Source of the DNA: Vulcanimicrobiota bacterium
Lineage (GTDB): Bacteria > Vulcanimicrobiota > Vulcanimicrobiia > Vulcanimicrobiales > Vulcanimicrobiaceae
DNA: 26,184 bases
Direction of reading: 5' to 3'
Assembly (NCBI GenBank): GCA_003155175.1
Contig: PMFP01000078.1
Span: 12,064-38,247 of the forward strand
The position numbers were made by a program, and so were the translations under genes. This document shows positions 1-7,892 of this stretch, piece by piece; the first letter of the stretch is position 1, and every line of letters begins with the position of its first letter. Under the pieces are notes generated by a model that saw nothing but the letters and a program-made list of their open reading frames with translations, did no database searches and was not told where the DNA came from.

Positions 1-2096
1 CGTCCGATCGGCGACTGGTCGATCACGACGAGTTTGTCGAGTTGCCCGGCGCCCTTCACCGTGCCGTACGTGCCGCCGGCCGGCTGTCCGTGCAAGTGCT
101 GGTTGAGCGCGCGCACCAACACCTGGTTTACGAGCGTGGACTTGCCGCTTCCGCTCACCCCGGTCACCGCGCAAAAAACGCCGATCGGAAAGCCGACGTC
201 CACGCCGTGCAAATTGTTGACGGTCGCCTTGCGAACCTCGAGCCAGCCGCGGGGTTCGCGACGGCGCCTGGGGATCGGGATGAACTTTCTGCCCGAAAGA
301 TACGCGCCGGTCTCGGATCGCGGGTTGCGCACGACCTCGTCGAGCGTGCCGACCGTGAGGATCTCGCCGCCTTCCGCGCCCGCGCCGGGGCCGATGTCCA
401 CCACGACGTCGGCGTTGCGCATCGTGTCTTCGTCGTGCTCGATCACGATCAGCGTGTTGCCGAGATCGCGAAGCGTCTTGAGCGTGGCCAGAAGCCGGTC
501 GTTGTCGCGCTGGTGGAGACCGATGGACGGTTCGTCGAGGATGTAGAGCACGCCCACTAACGCGCTGCCGATCTGCGTCGCGAGACGAATGCGCTGGGAT
601 TCCCCGCCGGAGAGCGTGGTCGCCGAGCGGCCGAGCGTGAGATAGTTGAGGCCCACGTTGGTCAAGAAGCCCAGGCGCGCGCGAATCTCCTTGACGATTT
701 GATGCGCGATCTGCTCCTGGCGCTCGGTCATGTGCAGCTCGCGGAAGAACGCCTCGACCTTCTCGATGGACATCCGCACGACGGCGTCGATGTTTTCTCC
801 GCCGATCGTGACGGCCAGCGCTTCGGGCTTCAGACGCGCGCCGCGACACGTCGGGCAGGTCGAAGACGACATGTACTTCTCGATGTCTTCCTTGACGTAC
901 TCGCTGCTCGTCTCGGCGTACCGGCGCTGCAGGTTGTTGACGACGCCCTCGAACGACGAGCGATACTCCCACGTCTTGCCCGAGCGCGTGGTGTACGCAA
1001 AATCCTGCTCGCGCTCGGTGCCATAGAGCACGATGTCGAGCACCTCGTCGGAGAGCTTCTCGACGGGCGTCGTCAGCTTGACGCGGTAGCGGCGCAGCAC
1101 TTTCTCGAGCTGCTGCATGTAGTACGGATTCATGGACGGGAAGCGGCCGCTTCCCAAACTCTTGCTCCACGGAACGATCGCGCCGTCCTCGATGGACTTG
1201 CTCCGGTCGGGAATCACGAGCCACGGATCGATCTCGATCTTCTCGCCCAGACCGCTGCACGCCGGGCACGCGCCGTAAGGCGAGTTGAACGAAAACAATC
1301 GCGGCGCCAGTTCCTCGAACGAGAGTCCGCAATATACGCAGGCGAAGGCCTCGCTAAAGGTGAGCTCGCGATCGTCGAGCAGCACCGTCACGATGCCGCT
1401 GGAGAGTTTGAGCGTGGTCTCGATCGAATCGGTCAAGCGCTTGCGAACGCCATTCTTTAGCACCAGGCGATCCACTACGACCTCGATGGTGTGCTTGCGC
1501 TTCTTGTCGATCGCGATCTTGTCTTTGAGCTCGCGCATCTCGCCGTCCACGCGAACGCGGGCGAAGCCTTCCTTGCCGATCTCCTCGAACAGCTTCGCGT
1601 ACTCGCCCTTGCGCCCGCGAATCAGCGGCGCCAGCAACTGGATGCGCGAGCCTTCGGGGAGGTCGAGAATCGAATCCACGATCTGCTCGCTGGACTGCGA
1701 ACTGATCTCGCGACCGCAATTGTAACAGTGCGGCGTTCCGACGCGCGCGAAGAGCAAGCGCAGATAGTCGTAAATTTCGGTGACGGTGCCGACGGTCGAG
1801 CGGGGGTTGCGCGACGTGGACTTCTGGTCGATCGAGATCGCCGGCGACAACCCCTCGATGTAGTCCACGTCCGGCTTTTCCATCTGCCCCAAAAACTGGC
1901 GGGCGTAGGACGAGAGCGACTCGACGTATCGGCGCTGCCCCTCGGCATAGATGGTATCGAATGCCAGCGACGACTTGCCCGATCCGGAGAGGCCGGTCAC
2001 GACGATGAGCCGGTTCCGGGGCAGCACGAGGTCCACGCTCTTGAGATTGTGCTCTCGCGCTCCCTTGACGACGATGGAATCCAGGCCGGTTGTCAT
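1..2096 (-). CDS. uvrA: Excinuclease ABC subunit A, UvrA (3' end cut off by window edge)
   Basis: UvrA is the damage-sensing ATPase of nucleotide excision repair; it loads UvrB on distorted DNA in the cytoplasm. The reading frame is open from the ATG at 2096 to base 1, giving about 698 of the roughly 940 residues usual for the family, so the C-terminal quarter lies outside the window. Visible are the first Walker A GLSGSGKS (residues 35-42), CxxC zinc-binding pairs including CPAC and CPTC, the ABC signature LSGGESQR followed by DEPSIGLH, and the second Walker A GVSGSGKST with its lysine at about residue 652 (bases 141-143). The ATG overlaps the stop of the upstream HAD gene as ATGA (2093-2096), which fixes the start and implies translational coupling. 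It is the last visible gene of the uvrB-led minus-strand operon. Identification is secure. Confidence 0.97.
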   Translation of the reverse strand, partial: MTTGLDSIVVKGAREHNLKSVDLVLPRNRLIVVTGLSGSGKSSLAFDTIYAEGQRRYVESLSSYARQFLGQMEKPDVDYIEGLSPAISIDQKSTSRNPRSTVGTVTEIYDYLRLLFARVGTPHCYNCGREISSQSSEQIVDSILDLPEGSRIQLLAPLIRGRKGEYAKLFEEIGKEGFARVRVDGEMRELKDKIAIDKKRKHTIEVVVDRLVLKNGVRKRLTDSIETTLKLSSGIVTVLLDDRELTFSEAFACVYCGLSFEELAPRLFSFNSPYGACPACSGLGEKIEIDPWLVIPDRSKSIEDGAIVPWSKSLGSGRFPSMNPYYMQQLEKVLRRYRVKLTTPVEKLSDEVLDIVLYGTEREQDFAYTTRSGKTWEYRSSFEGVVNNLQRRYAETSSEYVKEDIEKYMSSSTCPTCRGARLKPEALAVTIGGENIDAVVRMSIEKVEAFFRELHMTERQEQIAHQIVKEIRARLGFLTNVGLNYLTLGRSATTLSGGESQRIRLATQIGSALVGVLYILDEPSIGLHQRDNDRLLATLKTLRDLGNTLIVIEHDEDTMRNADVVVDIGPGAGAEGGEILTVGTLDEVVRNPRSETGAYLSGRKFIPIPRRRREPRGWLEVRKATVNNLHGVDVGFPIGVFCAVTGVSGSGKSTLVNQVLVRALNQHLHGQPAGGTYGTVKGAGQLDKLVVIDQSPIG

Positions 2097-2812
2097 ACGC
2101 TCACGCCTAGAAGTGGTCCGGCCTGCGCAATGGTTGCGACGGTCGCGTGGGGCGGGTGTTCGCCCGGGGGGAGTTCCTCGTTTCGCACGTTGACCCAGAT
2201 CGTGAACATCCCGGCCTGCAGCGCGCCGCGGATGTCGCGGTCGTAGCGGTCGCCGACCATCGCCCCCTCCTTGGGCGTGCCCCCCAGCTCGGTGCAGGCG
2301 TGCGCGAAGAGCAGCGGGTCGGGCTTGAGCATGCCGACCTCGTCCGCGATAAAGAGGGCGTCGAAATATTCGCCCAGACGCAAGAGGGCGATTTTCTCCC
2401 GGTGCGTTTCGGAGAATCCATTCGTCACCAGGCCCAGACGTTTGCCGGCAGCGCGCAGGCCGCGCAGCAGATCCACCGCGCCGGGGAACGGCGCGAAGTA
2501 CTTCTTTCGATACGCATGGTAGCGGTCGGCGCTGCGTTCGGCCAGGCCCGCATCCTCCAAGCCGACGCGGTCGAGTGCGGAGACCCACAGCTGCACGCGC
2601 ACCCGCGCGAGGTTGACCTGCAACTGCTCGGCCGAGAGGCGGTGCCAAAAGCCGTCGGCTTCGGCCTCGTACGCGGCTTTGAGGGCGAGCGCGTCCACGC
2701 CGTGCTCGACCCCGATCTCGAGCGCGACCTCTTCGATCGCGCTGCGAACCGCGAACGTGTCGTCGTGGAGCGTATCGTCGAGATCGAACAGGACGATCCG
2801 CGGATTCGCCAT
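2093..2812 (-). CDS. HAD-superfamily hydrolase (subfamily IA, YjjG-like)
   Basis: A 239-residue haloacid-dehalogenase-type phosphatase, most likely acting on a small phosphorylated metabolite or nucleotide in the cytoplasm. Motif I is DLDDT (residues 10-14, nucleophile Asp10), motif II lies in LVTNGFS, motif III is the lysine of LKPDP, and motif IV is VGDRYDRDI, all in the usual order with a helical cap inserted after motif I. The ATG at 2812 places motif I ten residues in, as is typical; the frame stays open further upstream but that part has no family resemblance. The stop overlaps uvrA's start by four bases. The VGD..DI..A..AG signature resembles YjjG-type pyrimidine nucleotidases, which could fit house-cleaning of damaged nucleotides beside uvrA/uvrB, but the substrate cannot be read from sequence. 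Confidence 0.88.
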   Translation of the reverse strand: MANPRIVLFDLDDTLHDDTFAVRSAIEEVALEIGVEHGVDALALKAAYEAEADGFWHRLSAEQLQVNLARVRVQLWVSALDRVGLEDAGLAERSADRYHAYRKKYFAPFPGAVDLLRGLRAAGKRLGLVTNGFSETHREKIALLRLGEYFDALFIADEVGMLKPDPLLFAHACTELGGTPKEGAMVGDRYDRDIRGALQAGMFTIWVNVRNEELPPGEHPPHATVATIAQAGPLLGVSV

Positions 2813-2823
2813 CGCCGCTCGGC

Positions 2824-3231
2824 CTATTGCGCCGGCGCGAATTGGAGACCGACGATCTTGCCGCTCGCCAAAGACGTAAACATAAAGAGCAGGTGAGAAC
2901 CGCCCTTGTACGTGAGGTCGTAGACGTACATCGTGGCGCCCGCCCGGTCGATCACTTGCTTCTGCACGAACGAGACCGGATCGCCGAGCGCTGCGAGCTT
3001 CGCTTGGACCGCCGAGACCGTGGCCGGGGCGAGCGTCTCGTCCATCTTCGGACTGAGCTGCGAGCGATCGATATCGCCCGTCTGCAGACGGTGGTACCAA
3101 TCCAACGCGCGCGCCATAGCCGGGCCGTTCGGCGTAGCGGCAACCGACGGCGCTGCGGCGGTTGTTTGCGCGAACGCGGCCGCGCCCCCAAAAGCAAGCA
3201 AGGCCACGAGCGCGGCCGAGAATCGAAGCAT
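2824..3231 (-). CDS. Small secreted protein, possibly NTF2/DUF3887-like
   Basis: A 135-residue protein I do not recognise with certainty. It opens with a clear Sec signal peptide (residues 1-22: positive start, Leu/Ala-rich core, probable cleavage at AFA|Q), then a short Ala/Pro/Thr linker and one compact domain. The domain begins ALDWYHRLQTGDID, continues with a PATVSAVQAKLAALGDP helix and ends in alternating beta strands up to FAPAQ. This pattern resembles the small alpha+beta NTF2-like domains (DUF3887 type) found in exported bacterial proteins, often as sensors or carriers; that match is inference. It lies 18 nt after the DUF4239 gene and 11 nt before the HAD gene on the same strand, so it is probably co-transcribed with uvrB and uvrA although an exported protein has no obvious role in excision repair. 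Confidence 0.75.
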   Translation of the reverse strand: MLRFSAALVALLAFGGAAAFAQTTAAAPSVAATPNGPAMARALDWYHRLQTGDIDRSQLSPKMDETLAPATVSAVQAKLAALGDPVSFVQKQVIDRAGATMYVYDLTYKGGSHLLFMFTSLASGKIVGLQFAPAQ

Positions 3232-3249
3232 GTCCTCTCTCTTAGACGT

Positions 3250-4014
3250 TCAGCGAACGAATTCCAGCCGCGCGTGTAAGGCCGTCCAGCCCTCCGGCGA
3301 GATGCCGATGGCGTGGCTGAACGGACGGTCGAAATCGTAGATCACGATGAATAAGATCGTAACGACGGCGGCCAGCATCGCCGTCATGAGCAGCTGCGTC
3401 CGCTGGTTCTGGACGCCGAACAGGAAGGTGAACGTCATGATCGTGATCCCTCCGACGATCAGCGCGAACCACAGAACCGCGGGAACCGCGGGCTGGTTCT
3501 GCAGCAGCCGCAAGCGTCTGGTGTCGAAAATGCTTTGCACGTTTTGGATGGAGGCCGCTTGCGCGTTGGACTCCCGGAAATTGGCGGGCGAAAAGCTCTG
3601 CACCATCCAGGTCACGTTCTCGAGGATCGGCGAGGTGTTCGACGGGTTGCCGCCCGCACGCATGGTCGGCCAGTCTTGCGACAGCGTCTCGTGGATGTAC
3701 TGGTGCAGCTCGCGGCGGATTGCGAGCCGCTCCTTCGGCGGATAGCCCGCGACGCTGTGGTAGAGGTCGGCCACGGCGGCGACCTCGGCGTCGGTGTTGG
3801 CGACGGCCGTGTCGTACTTCTCCCAGACGATGATGACGACGAAGCCCAGAACCACCGCATAGATCACGCAGATGGCCGAGAACAGGAAGCCCGCCACGTC
3901 GTTGTGCGTGATCAGGCGCGAGTAGCTGAACGCACGCTGGACGTTCCAGTGGATCCCGGCCGCGACGAGCGCGGCCGCCACGACGAGAACGACCGCCCAC
4001 GCGACGCTGGACAA
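3250..4014 (-). CDS. DUF4239-like integral membrane protein
   Basis: A 254-residue membrane protein with four predicted transmembrane segments: one at the N-terminus (about 2-20), one at about 43-63, and two near the C-terminus (about 179-197 and 206-225). Between segments 2 and 3 is a long soluble helical region (about residues 65-175) with conserved-looking features such as VVWEKYDTAVANTDAEV, a YPPKERLAIRREL stretch and an FDTRRLRLL segment. This layout and the D-E-x-x-x-x-x-DLYH pattern match the DUF4239 family, which is distantly bestrophin-like and of unknown function. The ATG lies only 3 nt after the uvrB stop, so it is very probably translated from the uvrB transcript. A link to DNA repair is not known; the association may be incidental. 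Confidence 0.8.
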   Translation of the reverse strand: MSSVAWAVVLVVAAALVAAGIHWNVQRAFSYSRLITHNDVAGFLFSAICVIYAVVLGFVVIIVWEKYDTAVANTDAEVAAVADLYHSVAGYPPKERLAIRRELHQYIHETLSQDWPTMRAGGNPSNTSPILENVTWMVQSFSPANFRESNAQAASIQNVQSIFDTRRLRLLQNQPAVPAVLWFALIVGGITIMTFTFLFGVQNQRTQLLMTAMLAAVVTILFIVIYDFDRPFSHAIGISPEGWTALHARLEFVR

Positions 4015-4017
4015 ACG

Positions 4018-6063
4018 TTACCCTCCGACGAGCTCTTCCAGCGCTCGTTCGAAGACCTTGGGCGCTTTCCCCTGAAACAGCAGCGATTCGTTTCCGCCGA
4101 TGTGCTTGCGCAACTCGATCAATTCGTCGCGCACGGCAGCGGCTTTCTCGAACTCGAGGGCGCCCGCAAACTCTTTCATCTTGACCTCGAGTTCGCGCGC
4201 CATCTTGCGCGCGAGATCCTTGGGGATCTTCTCGTGCTTGAGGCTCTCGGCGGCTCCGCCGCTCTCGTCGAGCACCGCTAAAATGTTGCGGATCTCGCGG
4301 CGAATCGACCGCGGTTCGATTCCGTGCTCGGCGTTAAAGGCGAGTTGGCGCTCGCGACGGCGCTTGGTTTCGCCGAGCGCGCGCGCCATGGACTCGGTCA
4401 CGGCGTCGGCGTACATGATGACCTTGCCCTCGACGTTGCGCGCGGCCCGGCCGATCGTCTGAATCAGCGAGGTCGCGCTTCGCAGGTAGCCTTCTTTGTC
4501 TGCGTCCAGGATGCCGACGAGCGAGACTTCCGGCAGATCGAGTCCTTCGCGCAACAGATTGATGCCGACGAGCACGTCGAACACGCCCAGACGCAAGTCG
4601 CGAAGGATTGCAACGCGCTCGAGCGTGTCCACTTCGCTGTGAAGGTAGCGAACCTTCAGCCCCGACTCGATCAGGAAGTCGGTGAGGTCTTCGGCCATCT
4701 TCTTCGTGAGCGTGGTGACCAGCACGCGCTCCTTGCGATCTGCGCGAACGCGGATCTCTTCCATCAAATCGTCCACCTGGTGGCGCGTCGGCCTCACCTC
4801 GACCTCCGGATCCACCAGTCCGGTCGGACGAATGATCATCTCGACAACCTGGGCGCTGCGGCCGATTTCGTACGTCGCCGGCGTCGCCGAAACGTACACG
4901 GCCTGATTGATGTGATCGTCGAACTCGTCGTACGTCAGCGGACGGTTGTCGAGCGCGCTGGGCAGACGGAAGCCGTGCTCGACGAGGATGGACTTGCGGG
5001 ACCGGTCGCCCGCGTACATGGCGTGCACTTGGGGAAGCGAGACGTGCGACTCGTCCACGAAGAGCAGCCAGTCCTTCGGGAAGAAATCGATCAAGCACCA
5101 CGGCGTCGAGCCGGGTTCGCGGCCGGTCAGATGCCGCGAGTAGTTCTCGATGCCGTTGCAGTAGCCGACTTCGCGCAACATCTCCAGGTCGTAGCGCGTG
5201 CGCTGCTCGATCCGCTGCGCTTCGAGCAATTTTCCGTGCTCGCGGAAATAGCGCAGGCGCTCTTCCAACTCCGTTTCGATCCCGACGATCGCCCGGCGCA
5301 GTTTTTCGTCCGGGGTGATGAAATGCTTGGCCGGAAAGATCAGGAGTTCGTCCTTGCTCTCGACGTACTCGCCGGTCATCAGATTGACGACGTTGATGGC
5401 CTCGACCGTGTCGCCGAAAAATTCGATGCGATGGACTAAGTCTTCGTCCACGCCCATGAACTCGAGCACGTCGCCGCGCACCCGGAACGTGCCGCGCACC
5501 AGGTTGAGATCGTTGCGCCGGTACTGCATGTCCACGAGCTTGCGAAGCAGCTGGTCGCGATCCATCTCCTCGCCGAGGTGCAGCCGCGCCGACATCTCCA
5601 TGTAGTCCGACGGAGAGCCCAAGCCGAAGATGCACGACACCGACGCCACGATGAGCGTATCGGGCCGCGTGAGCAGAGACTGCGTCGCCGAGTGGCGCAG
5701 GCGCTCGATCTCTTCGTTGATCGAGCTGTCCTTTTCGATGTAGGTGTCGGTGGACGGAACGTACGCTTCGGGCTGGTAGTAGTCGAAGTACGAGACGAAA
5801 TACTCGACGGCGTTGTTCGGGAAGAACTCCCGAAACTCGGCGCACAGCTGCGCCGCCAGCGTTTTGTTGTGGCAGAGCACGAGCGTAGGCTTCTGGACCA
5901 GCTCGACGACGCGGGCCATCGCCATCGTCTTACCGCTCCCGGTCACGCCGAGAAGCGTCTGCGCCCGGTCGCCGGCCGCGATGCCCGCGGCAAGCGCCTG
6001 CGTCGCGGCGGGCTGGTCGCCCGCCAGCGCGAACGGAGCGACGAGTTCGAACGTACCGGCCAT
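4018..6063 (-). CDS. uvrB: Excinuclease ABC subunit B, UvrB
   Basis: UvrB is the helicase-like core of nucleotide excision repair: it receives damaged DNA from UvrA, verifies the lesion and recruits UvrC. The 681-residue protein is full length. Visible are Walker A GVTGSGKT (39-46), the damage-probing beta-hairpin starting YFDYYQPEAY (92-101), the Walker B DESH (337-340), helicase motif VI QTIGRAARN (535-543), and a C-terminal UVR motif for UvrC contact (about 618-653, LEFEKAAAVRDELIEL type). A tail of about 25 residues follows the UVR motif. The ATG at 6063 gives the normal UvrB N-terminus. It is first in the minus-strand operon that ends in uvrA and is divergent from prs across a 105-nt gap. 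No clear LexA-type operator is visible there. Confidence 0.98.
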   Translation of the reverse strand: MAGTFELVAPFALAGDQPAATQALAAGIAAGDRAQTLLGVTGSGKTMAMARVVELVQKPTLVLCHNKTLAAQLCAEFREFFPNNAVEYFVSYFDYYQPEAYVPSTDTYIEKDSSINEEIERLRHSATQSLLTRPDTLIVASVSCIFGLGSPSDYMEMSARLHLGEEMDRDQLLRKLVDMQYRRNDLNLVRGTFRVRGDVLEFMGVDEDLVHRIEFFGDTVEAINVVNLMTGEYVESKDELLIFPAKHFITPDEKLRRAIVGIETELEERLRYFREHGKLLEAQRIEQRTRYDLEMLREVGYCNGIENYSRHLTGREPGSTPWCLIDFFPKDWLLFVDESHVSLPQVHAMYAGDRSRKSILVEHGFRLPSALDNRPLTYDEFDDHINQAVYVSATPATYEIGRSAQVVEMIIRPTGLVDPEVEVRPTRHQVDDLMEEIRVRADRKERVLVTTLTKKMAEDLTDFLIESGLKVRYLHSEVDTLERVAILRDLRLGVFDVLVGINLLREGLDLPEVSLVGILDADKEGYLRSATSLIQTIGRAARNVEGKVIMYADAVTESMARALGETKRRRERQLAFNAEHGIEPRSIRREIRNILAVLDESGGAAESLKHEKIPKDLARKMARELEVKMKEFAGALEFEKAAAVRDELIELRKHIGGNESLLFQGKAPKVFERALEELVGG

Positions 6064-6168
6064 GACCGCCTATTCGACAACCGCGGGCGAAACTCGGTTG
6101 CGCCGAGGAGAGCAAGCCAAGGGGTGGAAAGCAAGCCATTCGCCCGCCGCAGTCCGGAGAAGCCACCC
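6064..6168. promoter_or_regulatory. Divergent uvrB/prs intergenic region
   Basis: This 105-nt gap separates the divergent starts of uvrB and prs and must carry the promoters for at least one of them, unless they lie inside the genes. It holds a 9-nt direct repeat AGCAAGCCA at 6111-6119 and 6130-6138 (19-nt period) and the prs Shine-Dalgarno sequence at its right end. I see no convincing -35/-10 pair and no LexA-like box. Its regulatory role is inferred from gene orientation only. Confidence 0.4.
6156..6162 (+). promoter_or_regulatory. prs ribosome binding site deciding a TTG start
   Basis: GGAGAAG lies 6 nt before a TTG at 6169, good spacing for initiation. Starting there gives the family-typical Prs N-terminus (MSQNPLIFRGNSNP). 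The in-frame GTG at 6124 would add 15 residues with no family counterpart. Confidence 0.7.
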
Positions 6169-7194
6169 TTGAGCCAGAATCCCCTGATCTTCCGAGGGAA
6201 CTCGAATCCGGCGCTTGCCGAAGAGATCGCCAAGCGTCTTAAACTGCACGTCGGCAAAGCGCTGGTCGACCAGTTTAGAAATGAAGAGACCCGCATCGAG
6301 ATCGGTGAGAACGTGCGGGGCTCCGAGGCGTTCGTCGTCCAGTCCATCTGCAAGGCGCCCAACGGAAACGGCGTCAACGACGCTCTGATGGAACTGATCT
6401 TGATGATCGACGCGCTGCGGCGCGCGTCGGCGGGCCGCATAACGGCCGTCGTTCCCTATTACGGGTACGCCAAGCAGGACAAGAAGAGCAAAGGCCGCGA
6501 GCCCATCTCGGCAAAGGTCGTCGCCAACCTGCTGCAAGTCGCGGGCGCCGAGCGCATCGTCACGCTCGACCTTCACGCCGCTCAGATTCAGGGCTTCTTC
6601 GACATTCCCGTCGACAATCTTGAGGCCAGGCCCACGCTCTGCAACTACCTCAAGAAGGAAGGGCTGTGCGACGACGCGATCGTCGTCGTTTCGCCCGACG
6701 CGGGCGGCGTGCACCGCGCCGAACTTTTTGCCAAGCGCCTGAATAGCTCGCTCGCGATCGTCTTTAAGCGGCGTCCGGAGCCCGACGTCTCCGAGGTCAC
6801 CGACATCGTCGGCCACGTGAAGGGCAAGATCGCCGTCATCGTAGACGACATGATTTCCACCGGAGGCACGCTGGCCAAAGCGGCCGAGGCAATCCTGGCT
6901 CGCGGTGCGACGAAAGTCTACACCGTCGCCACCCACGGCATCTTTGCGGGCGAAGCCATCGGCGTCCTCGAACGTTCCGACATCGAGCGGGTCATCATCA
7001 CGAACACGATCCCCGTCGATCGCCTCGAGGATCATCCGAAGTTCGTGCAGCTCTCGATCGCCCAGACGCTGGCGGATGCCATAAACCGCATCACGACGAA
7101 TCGTTCGATCTCCGAGCTCTTCATCGAAGGCGAACCGGCGGTAGCCGATGCGTTGCCGGCTCCGGTCGAACCCGTCCCCACAGCTCCCGTATAG
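6169..7194 (+). CDS. prs: Ribose-phosphate pyrophosphokinase (PRPP synthetase)
   Basis: Makes 5-phosphoribosyl-1-pyrophosphate from ribose-5-phosphate and ATP, feeding purine, pyrimidine, histidine, tryptophan and NAD synthesis. The 341-residue class I enzyme shows the N-terminal GNSNPALAEEIA opening, the ATP-contacting segment VVPYYGYAKQDKK (94-106), the DLHAAQIQGFFDIPVDN region (134-150) and the PRPP-binding loop VDDMISTGGT (225-234). The TTG start is set by a well-placed GGAGAAG site. The protein is about 25 residues longer than usual because of a Pro/Ala/Val-rich tail after residue 319 (ending PVEPVPTAPV). It is the first gene of a prs-rplY-pth run, an order familiar from Gram-positive bacteria where glmU precedes prs; here glmU is elsewhere (12675-14015, minus). 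Confidence 0.97.
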   Translation: MSQNPLIFRGNSNPALAEEIAKRLKLHVGKALVDQFRNEETRIEIGENVRGSEAFVVQSICKAPNGNGVNDALMELILMIDALRRASAGRITAVVPYYGYAKQDKKSKGREPISAKVVANLLQVAGAERIVTLDLHAAQIQGFFDIPVDNLEARPTLCNYLKKEGLCDDAIVVVSPDAGGVHRAELFAKRLNSSLAIVFKRRPEPDVSEVTDIVGHVKGKIAVIVDDMISTGGTLAKAAEAILARGATKVYTVATHGIFAGEAIGVLERSDIERVIITNTIPVDRLEDHPKFVQLSIAQTLADAINRITTNRSISELFIEGEPAVADALPAPVEPVPTAPV

Positions 7195-7224
7195 TTTTTA
7201 TCGTTTTCAGGAGATTAATTTAAC

Positions 7225-7887
7225 GTGGCCACCAAAGACTTCAAGCTCAACATCGAGCGACGCGACGGCGTCGGCACGACGGGTTCGCAGCAAGTGCGCG
7301 CCAAGGGAAGAATCCCCGCCATCATCTACGGACACGGCAGCGATTCCCAGCCGATCTCGGTCGAAGCCAAGGCACTCGACGATCTGCTGCATCACGGCGG
7401 ACGCACCACGCTCATCACGCTAGTCGACGGATCGAAAACCGAGACCGCGCTCATCCGCGAAGTGCAGCGTAACGAAGTCTCGCACCGCATCCTCCACGCC
7501 GACTTCCAACGCGTTTCCGCAAACGAAGCCGTTCGCGCAAAACTGTCCGTCGTGACGGTCGGCGCCGCGGTCGGCGTGAAAGAACAGGGCGGCGTCATGG
7601 ACGTGATCACGCACGAGATCGAAGTCGAGGGTCCGGCCAGCCGCCTCCCCGACAATCTCGAAGTGGACGTGACGGCTCTAGGCATTCACGAACACATCAA
7701 CGCGGCCGACGTCAAGCTGCCCGAAGGCTTCAAACTGATCACGCCCGGCGATACGACCGTCGTACTCGTCGAAGCGTCGAAGACGGCCCGTCTCCTCGAA
7801 GAGGCCGAGCTCGGACTCGAAGCGCCGGCGCAGGCCGAACCCGAAGTCATCGGAGAGAAGACCGAGACGGCCTCAACCTCCGAGTAG
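7225..7887 (+). CDS. rplY: Large ribosomal subunit protein bL25, CTC form
   Basis: A 5S rRNA-binding protein of the large ribosomal subunit, in the long CTC (general stress protein) form. Of 220 residues, the first 95 or so are the L25 RNA-binding beta-barrel (RAKGRIPAIIYG near 26-37, VQRNEVSHRILHADFQRV near 79-96), and about 97-190 form the C-terminal TL5/CTC domain (VGVKEQGGVMDV, LPDNLEVDVTALGIHEHI). The tail is acidic (EEAELGLEAPAQAEPE). The start is GTG at 7225, preceded by AGGAGA at 7209-7214 with a 10-nt spacer. It lies 30 nt after prs and 5 nt before the apparent pth start. Nearly all bacteria carrying the long form have this domain pair. Confidence 0.96.
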   Translation: MATKDFKLNIERRDGVGTTGSQQVRAKGRIPAIIYGHGSDSQPISVEAKALDDLLHHGGRTTLITLVDGSKTETALIREVQRNEVSHRILHADFQRVSANEAVRAKLSVVTVGAAVGVKEQGGVMDVITHEIEVEGPASRLPDNLEVDVTALGIHEHINAADVKLPEGFKLITPGDTTVVLVEASKTARLLEEAELGLEAPAQAEPEVIGEKTETASTSE

Positions 7888-7892
7888 CCGCC

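Noticed and set aside
6064..6168. LexA/SOS box ahead of uvrB
   Set aside because: Neither the CTGT-N8-ACAG nor the GAAC-N4-GTTC type is present in the gap.
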